A stretch of DNA of 64,000 nt from Mangrovicoccus sp049603835 (lineage in GTDB: Bacteria > Pseudomonadota > Alphaproteobacteria > Rhodobacterales > Rhodobacteraceae): positions 95,805 to 159,804 of the forward strand of contig JBMYSZ010000006.1 in assembly GCA_049603835.1 (NCBI GenBank), given 5' to 3'. Shown piece by piece: positions 60,466 through 64,000 of the stretch. Positions within the stretch are counted from its first letter, which is position 1, and every line of letters starts with the position of its first letter. Under the pieces are notes generated by a model. It did no database searches, was not told the DNA's origin, and worked only from the letters and a program-made list of their open reading frames with translations. Both the position numbers and the translations under genes were made by a program.

Positions 60466-60777
60466 ATGCGAGCGCGAATTTTCCAGCCAGCAAAGACGGC
60501 TATGCAATCTGGACAAGCGAAAACCAAAACTTGGGTTTTGGAATTTGTGCCTGCGTCAAGGCGCGAAGTGGATCCTTTGATGGGATGGACCAGCTCCGAC
60601 GACACGCAAAACCAGGTACGTTTGCGGTTTGAAACCAAAAGCGCGGCGCTGGCCTATGCAAAAGATCACGGGCTTGAGGCGACGGTTTCCGAACCCCATA
60701 AGCGCAAATTCAATATCCGCAACGGTGGCTATGGCGAAAATTTCGCACCGAACCGTCGTGGTGCGTGGACACACTAA
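60466..60777 (+). CDS. NDUFS4-like accessory subunit of respiratory complex I
   Basis: A 103-residue protein of the ETC complex I subunit family (PF04800): MRARIFQPAKTAMQSGQAKT KTWVLEF, PLMGWTSSDDTQNQVRLRFE TKSAALAYAKDHGLEATV and the end GYGENFAPNRRGAWTH. This is the alphaproteobacterial and mitochondrial NDUFS4 homologue that stabilises the NADH-oxidising arm. Start ATG 60466 with GGAGG 7 bp upstream. It is usually a single gene away from the nuo operon, as here, and directly precedes the tRNA gene. Confidence 0.92.
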   Translation: MRARIFQPAKTAMQSGQAKTKTWVLEFVPASRREVDPLMGWTSSDDTQNQVRLRFETKSAALAYAKDHGLEATVSEPHKRKFNIRNGGYGENFAPNRRGAWTH

Positions 60778-60875
60778 GCCATTCTTGCCAGTCGCGGCGA
60801 GTGTGTCAAAAAATTGCGGATTTTCACTGTCATAGCTTGCGGCTTTCGTGCTGAACGGGCAGATTGACCCTGTGC

Positions 60876-60952
60876 GGTCCCATAGCTCAACTGGATAGAG
60901 CAGCTGACTTCTAATCAGCAGGTTCGGGGTTCGAGTCCTCGTGGGATCGCCA
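60876..60952 (+). tRNA. tRNA-Arg (anticodon UCU)
   Basis: A 77-nt cloverleaf: acceptor GGTCCCA pairs with TGGGATC, D arm GCTCAACTGGATAGAGC, anticodon arm GCTGA-CTTCTAA-TCAGC with anticodon TCT, T arm CGGGG-TTCGAGT-CCTCG, discriminator G and encoded CCA. Reads AGA. Its 3' end is a typical integration site and borders the accessory region to the right. Confidence 0.95.
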
Positions 60953-61287
60953 TAAAATCAATAACTTAGACATATTTTTGCCGGTGCAGGGATTTCTCAG
61001 CGAGCACATGGCGAGCACCGGACCGATTTTTGGCCAATGCTATTTTAGGCTTTCAATATTTAGTTTGTTCGACGCGATCCAAGGCGGGTTGCCCCGGGAC
61101 TTGTTTACTTTTGCTCAACGGCTTTTAGAAAAGCCTCGCTTTTCAATGAAATTTTTCGCTTGGAGCTTGAGCTCGCCTCTGCAGTAGCGCGTTAACTATT
61201 CGATTCTAAATTCTAGCTCTTCGACCTTCTAGGGCGGCGTCGAGCCTCATTCCACTAAATGTCGCCTCATAAGCCAAAGGATGATCT
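60953..61287. other. tRNA-proximal region without recognised gene
   Basis: 335 bp. Contains CCGGTGC at about 60979 and its inverse GCACCGG at about 61014, which could be an att-arm or regulatory repeat. No integrase frame is visible; a 69-codon frame here is unconvincing. Confidence 0.45.
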
Positions 61288-61482
61288 ATGAACGAAATCG
61301 AAAGATTGTTGGATCGTAAGGAAGTTGAAACAGTATTTGGTATTTCTAAGCGCTTTTTGGAAATGGCGGTGATGCGCGGTGATGGCCCGCCATTTATCAG
61401 GGTGGGCCGCAGGGTTTTGTATAGAGTCGCAGATCTCAAAGCCTGGATTTTAGAGCAACGTGTAGATCCAAGCCAAGTTTAA
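61288..61482 (+). CDS. AlpA/excisionase-like helix-turn-helix protein
   Basis: A 64-residue MerR-like winged-helix protein: LLDRKEVETVFGISKRFLEM AVMRGDGPPFIRVGRRVLYR VADLKAWI is the AlpA/helix_turn_helix_17 pattern. Such proteins regulate or assist excision of prophages and genomic islands. It precedes the DUF3987 gene by 47 bp in the same direction, as in many integrated elements. Confidence 0.88.
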   Translation: MNEIERLLDRKEVETVFGISKRFLEMAVMRGDGPPFIRVGRRVLYRVADLKAWILEQRVDPSQV

Positions 61483-61529
61483 GTCTCCCTTCCTAAGCTA
61501 GAAAATTACATCGTCAAAAGGCTATAACC

Positions 61530-63068
61530 ATGACTGAGTATTCAGACAGGGATTGGGTAGGCTATTCTCAAACGGAAATACCGTTTGAGCTGACGCCTGA
61601 ATCCCAATCCGTAGATTGCTATCCAAAGCCTATTCCACTTATGCGGCAGCGTCAGGAGAGCGCCGAATTTCCAATCGAGGCATTAGGTTCTCTAGCGCAG
61701 GCGGTAGATGCTATCGCGGCTCTCACCGCCGCCCCCAGGGCTCTCGCTGTGCAGAGTATCCTCGGGGCCGTAAGTCTGGCAACTCAGGGGCTTGTGGATA
61801 TTGAAATCCATAACTCGCAAAAGCCCATCTCTCTCTTCCTTCTGTCGGTAGCTGAATCTGGAGAGCGAAAATCTGGGTGTGATCAACTCGCTTTGAAAGG
61901 TGTGAGGGAATTCGAGGAAAAGCTTGACTCAGACTATCGGCAGGCCCGCCGCGATTACGAAAATGAGCGTGATCTTTATGAAAGTGAACGCACGGCGATC
62001 TTGCGCAGAAAGGGGGACCTGGCAGAACGGCGGGCCGATCTGGAAAGCTTAACAGTTCCTAAGGCACCGCTTCTGCCCCAGCTACTCTTGACCGACCCAA
62101 CGATAGAGGGCCTGTTTAAGCATTTTGACCATTCACGGCCGTCGCTTGGGATTTTCTCCGATGAGGGTGGCCAGTTCCTCGGTGGCTATGCGATGAATGC
62201 CGAGAATAAGCTGAAGACAGGCTCAACCATTTGTAATGTCTGGGGCGGCGTGCCTGTTAATCGGACGCGGGCCGGTATGGATCAGTCTATAACATATCGC
62301 GGCCGCCGCGTTTCTTGCCATTTAATGACCCAACCACTCATTGCCGAAGAATTTCTGGGAGATGAGCTTCTAAGAAGCCAAGGTCTTCTTTCTCGAATGC
62401 TCATCGCATGGCCGGAAAGCACTATTGGAACGCGGTTGATTGCCCAGGACAGGAAAATGGATGAGGAGGAAAAGCACAAAGAAAACCTCGCCCAATTTCA
62501 TCGCCGCGTATCGCAGCTTTTAGAGGCGAGTTTTGAGGAAGACAGAAGCGAGTTAGATCTAAGGGCTCTGCCACTAAGCAAGTTGGCGGAGCAGGTCCAT
62601 GTCCATTTCTTCAATACCGTTGAGGCCGGGCAAAAGCCTGGGGAGAGGTATGAAAATATCACGGGCTTTGCCTCAAAGATTGCCGAACAAGCCGTCCGAC
62701 TTGCCGCGATCCTACAAATTTTCGAAGATGAGACAGCCGAGGAGATAAGCGGTCCGCATATGGCCAATGGGATCACTCTGGCCGAGTGGTATTTGCATGA
62801 GGCACTGCGCCTATTCGATACGGCTGCGGTGCCTGAAATCCTGTACAAAGCCGAAACGCTGCGAAAATGGGTGCAGTGCCGATGGGGCGAGCCATTTATT
62901 GACGTCCGTACTATCGTCAATCGTGGTCCAAATAGCATTCGCTCAACGGATTTGGTGCGGCGCTTAATTGCTATTTTAGAGGCGAACTATTGGCTAAGTC
63001 CGCATGAGGGGCCGCAATTTGTAAATGGGGCTATGGCGCGGAATTGTTGGCGGATTGCGCGCGAGTGA
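61530..63068 (+). CDS. DUF3987 (YfjI-type) protein of integrated elements
   Basis: A 512-residue protein. The early block IPLMRQRQESAEFPIEALGS LAQAVDAIAALTAAPRALAVQSILG is the DUF3987 start; FLLSVAESGERKSGCDQLAL includes a P-loop-like GERKS. A charged coiled coil follows (about residues 130-175), then PTIEGLFKHFDHSRPSLGIF SDEGGQFLGGYAMN. DUF3987 proteins are related to the replication ATPases of plasmids and islands, but their function is not settled. The next gene overlaps the stop by 4 nt (GTGA). Confidence 0.88.
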   Translation: MTEYSDRDWVGYSQTEIPFELTPESQSVDCYPKPIPLMRQRQESAEFPIEALGSLAQAVDAIAALTAAPRALAVQSILGAVSLATQGLVDIEIHNSQKPISLFLLSVAESGERKSGCDQLALKGVREFEEKLDSDYRQARRDYENERDLYESERTAILRRKGDLAERRADLESLTVPKAPLLPQLLLTDPTIEGLFKHFDHSRPSLGIFSDEGGQFLGGYAMNAENKLKTGSTICNVWGGVPVNRTRAGMDQSITYRGRRVSCHLMTQPLIAEEFLGDELLRSQGLLSRMLIAWPESTIGTRLIAQDRKMDEEEKHKENLAQFHRRVSQLLEASFEEDRSELDLRALPLSKLAEQVHVHFFNTVEAGQKPGERYENITGFASKIAEQAVRLAAILQIFEDETAEEISGPHMANGITLAEWYLHEALRLFDTAAVPEILYKAETLRKWVQCRWGEPFIDVRTIVNRGPNSIRSTDLVRRLIAILEANYWLSPHEGPQFVNGAMARNCWRIARE

Positions 63069-63328
63069 GGCGAGGGCAAGCGGCGCTACCTTCTTCACCG
63101 TCGCAGATGTCGCAATTGTCGCGGGCGGTGCCTGGGCTGGGCGGCGATGAAGGAGGAAGCCGGGCGGAGCATTTGAACCCGCCTTCTGTCAGCTTGCCAG
63201 TAAAATCCCTCAGCGAAACACAACAAGATGCGTTTGAAGAGCGGGCGGCGATTATGGAATATGAAGCCGGGCTATCCCGAGGCGAGGCAGAGCGGAGGGC
63301 CTGGCTTATCATTATGGGGGCGGGATAG
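63065..63328 (+). CDS. Small protein coupled to DUF3987
   Basis: An 87-residue protein with GTG start overlapping the DUF3987 stop. The N-terminal half is Ser/Pro/Gly-rich; the C-terminal half, QQDAFEERAAIMEYEAGLSR GEAERRAW, is a helix that I recall from proteins following DUF3987-type genes in alphaproteobacterial elements. Function unknown, probably a partner in the same element process. Confidence 0.72.
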   Translation: MRRGQAALPSSPSQMSQLSRAVPGLGGDEGGSRAEHLNPPSVSLPVKSLSETQQDAFEERAAIMEYEAGLSRGEAERRAWLIIMGAG

Positions 63329-63333
63329 TTTAA

Positions 63334-63431
63334 AGCGTTTCGCGATAAGCTAGAGACATTGAAAATCACTTTTCGCGTCGGAACAAAACGACAGGCCGCG
63401 AATAGGTGGGGCAATGATTTCTCGAAACGCT
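63334..63431. repeat. 98-bp palindromic-ended miniature repeat, copy B
   Basis: In reverse complement it is the same length as copy A (1467-1564) with about 11 mismatches by eye. Ends AGCGTTTCGCGATAA and TTTCTCGAAACGCT. It lies 5 bp after the stop of the small DUF3987-coupled gene, so the family is present on the element as well as on the core chromosome. Confidence 0.8.
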
Positions 63432-63665
63432 ATAGGTTCTTCCCGGTCATATTGCACAGGGGTTATTCGCGCCGCGCTGTTGCGAAAACTTTACCACCGG
63501 GCTCACTGTCGCGTTTGGGTTATTGTTGTTGTCTTCTTGCACGCGGCTCGTTTTCTAAACGGGGCGCGTTTTTTGTGGCCTGGCCCGAGCAGGGCCACAT
63601 AATAGCCGCATGGCGGGGCAGATCTGAAGCCAGGGGCAAGACAAAGGGTGAGGGGCCGAGCGGAA
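63432..63665. other. Intergenic region with alternative hairpins
   Basis: Contains GTGGCC...GGCCAC (63579-63599 region) overlapping a second possible stem TGGCCC-GAGCA-GGGCCA, downstream of a T run (GCGCGTTTTTTG). It could be a terminator for the DUF3987 unit or a leader of the next gene. No gene recognised. Confidence 0.45.
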
Positions 63666-63962
63666 ATGATCACAATTTCAGAGCTTTGCCAAAACTGGCG
63701 CATGACGCGCTGCTCTATCCTATGTGAAGATCCCGGATCCACCTTCACCCGCCGTGATAATTTACACCGCTTTCGTGGGGCGCTTGGCCGTGTGCTGGGG
63801 GAAAGCGCTTCTGCGGCGGCGCTGGCCGGGCAGGCTTGCAGCTTTGATCCTGCTTGCGGGTTTGATCTTTTCCATAATAGCCAAGGCCAGCTTCGGCTGG
63901 GCTATGAGATCCCCAAGCCCTATATTCTGCGCTCTGACAGGCAGGTGTCCGTTGTCAGATGA
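63666..63962 (+). CDS. 98-residue protein resembling the N-terminal half of Cas6/RAMP proteins
   Basis: Start ATG 63666. MTRCSILCEDPGSTFTRRDN, LHRFRGALGRVLGESAS, ACSFDPACGFDLF and YEIPKPYILRSDR follow the order seen in RAMP/Cas6-type pre-crRNA endonucleases: a first beta strand, the LRGALG-like helix, a C...C knuckle and a PxPYxL strand. Real Cas6 proteins are 200-300 residues, so this would be one ferredoxin-like fold only. The stop overlaps a new ATG by 4 nt. The assignment is from memory of the family and needs a profile search. Confidence 0.45.
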   Translation: MITISELCQNWRMTRCSILCEDPGSTFTRRDNLHRFRGALGRVLGESASAAALAGQACSFDPACGFDLFHNSQGQLRLGYEIPKPYILRSDRQVSVVR

Positions 63963-64000
63963 TTTGGGCCAATTGTCGTGCGTGGCTAATGGAGAGTTCC
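63959..64000 (+). CDS. Start of a further gene, cut by window end
   Basis: ATG at 63959 overlaps the preceding stop as ATGA. Only 14 residues are visible (MIWANCRAWLMESS), too few for a family call. The overlap suggests an operon with the RAMP-like gene. Confidence 0.45.
   Translation, partial: MIWANCRAWLMESS

Larger units (their letters stand above)
60953..64000. mobile_element. Apparent integrated element at tRNA-Arg, left part only
   Basis: From the tRNA 3' end onward the content changes to element-type genes: AlpA-like HTH, DUF3987 and a small coupled protein, with lower GC than the housekeeping part. No integrase and no second copy of the tRNA end are in the window, so the right boundary and the recombinase are presumably beyond base 64000, or the element is a remnant. 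Confidence 0.55.

Noticed and set aside
60978..61187. 69-codon frame after the tRNA as an integrase remnant
   Set aside because: No recombinase motif (no R-H-R-Y pattern) and poor composition.
63359..63727. 122-codon frame across the repeat at 63334-63431
   Set aside because: It runs through the palindromic repeat and the hairpin region, overlaps the RAMP-like gene in another frame and has no ribosome site.

Overview
The window reads as the chromosome of an alphaproteobacterium of the family Rhodobacteraceae (Roseobacter-like). This rests on the gene repertoire and residue-level resemblance: CcoI/CcoS, a ClpS with the usual alphaproteobacterial core, class I (archaeal-type) lysyl-tRNA synthetase, a TatABC operon followed by a DUF815 ATPase, a zwf-pgl-pgi operon, malate synthase G, a HemP/imelysin iron cluster behind an Irr-type box, and an NDUFS4-like complex I subunit. 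No species is claimed. Coding density is high, on both strands, with many 1-4 nt start/stop overlaps.

Layout. 1-1446: end of ccoI and ccoS (cytochrome cbb3 assembly). 1447-9061: two 98-99 bp palindromic-ended repeats, a D-Ala-D-Ala carboxypeptidase, HAD hydrolase, clpS, an RsmC-like methyltransferase, an SDR-like protein without the catalytic Tyr/Lys, a lipoprotein, hemF, GNAT and a gamma-glutamylcyclotransferase-like gene. 9062-11513: heme/iron operon (two tiny genes including hemP, an unknown gene, imelysin) ending in a terminator split by another copy of the repeat. 11545-19063: SDR, pepN, VOC protein plus WYL regulator, DUF2256, glcB, glcG-like gene. 19156-28098: glutamine-amidotransferase-like hydrolase, ICMT-like methyltransferase, pntAB, an orphan ABC ATPase, tatABC and DUF815. 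28116-33620: radical SAM gene and zwf-pgl-pgi, flanked by two related long fold-back intergenic elements. 33634-44768: two tandem PhnM-like amidohydrolases, a divergent AraC regulator, a 1460-residue modular chitinase, a possible inactive subtilase-like protein and an orphan ParA. 44857-60777: housekeeping genes (thioesterase, ettA, nadD, dacB, lysK, uvrB, NDUFS4-like) plus a REP-associated transposase with its palindromes. 60876-64000: tRNA-Arg(UCU) followed by the left part of an apparently integrated element (AlpA-like, DUF3987, a small partner protein, and at the very edge a 98-residue protein resembling the N-terminal half of Cas6/RAMP proteins).

Common threads. Several genes serve heme/iron and respiration (ccoIS, hemF, hemP operon, NDUFS4-like) and NADPH supply (zwf, pntAB). 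Several act on the envelope (two PBP-type carboxypeptidases, a SleB-like hydrolase, tatABC, an outer-membrane protein, secreted chitinase). The most unusual material is non-coding: a family of about 98 bp miniature elements (four copies), a REP/RAYT family with a remote doublet, and a pair of diverged long hairpins that keep their fold although their sequences differ. At the right edge the tRNA-linked element with a RAMP-like mini-protein is the best candidate for an undescribed system, but it is cut by the window end.
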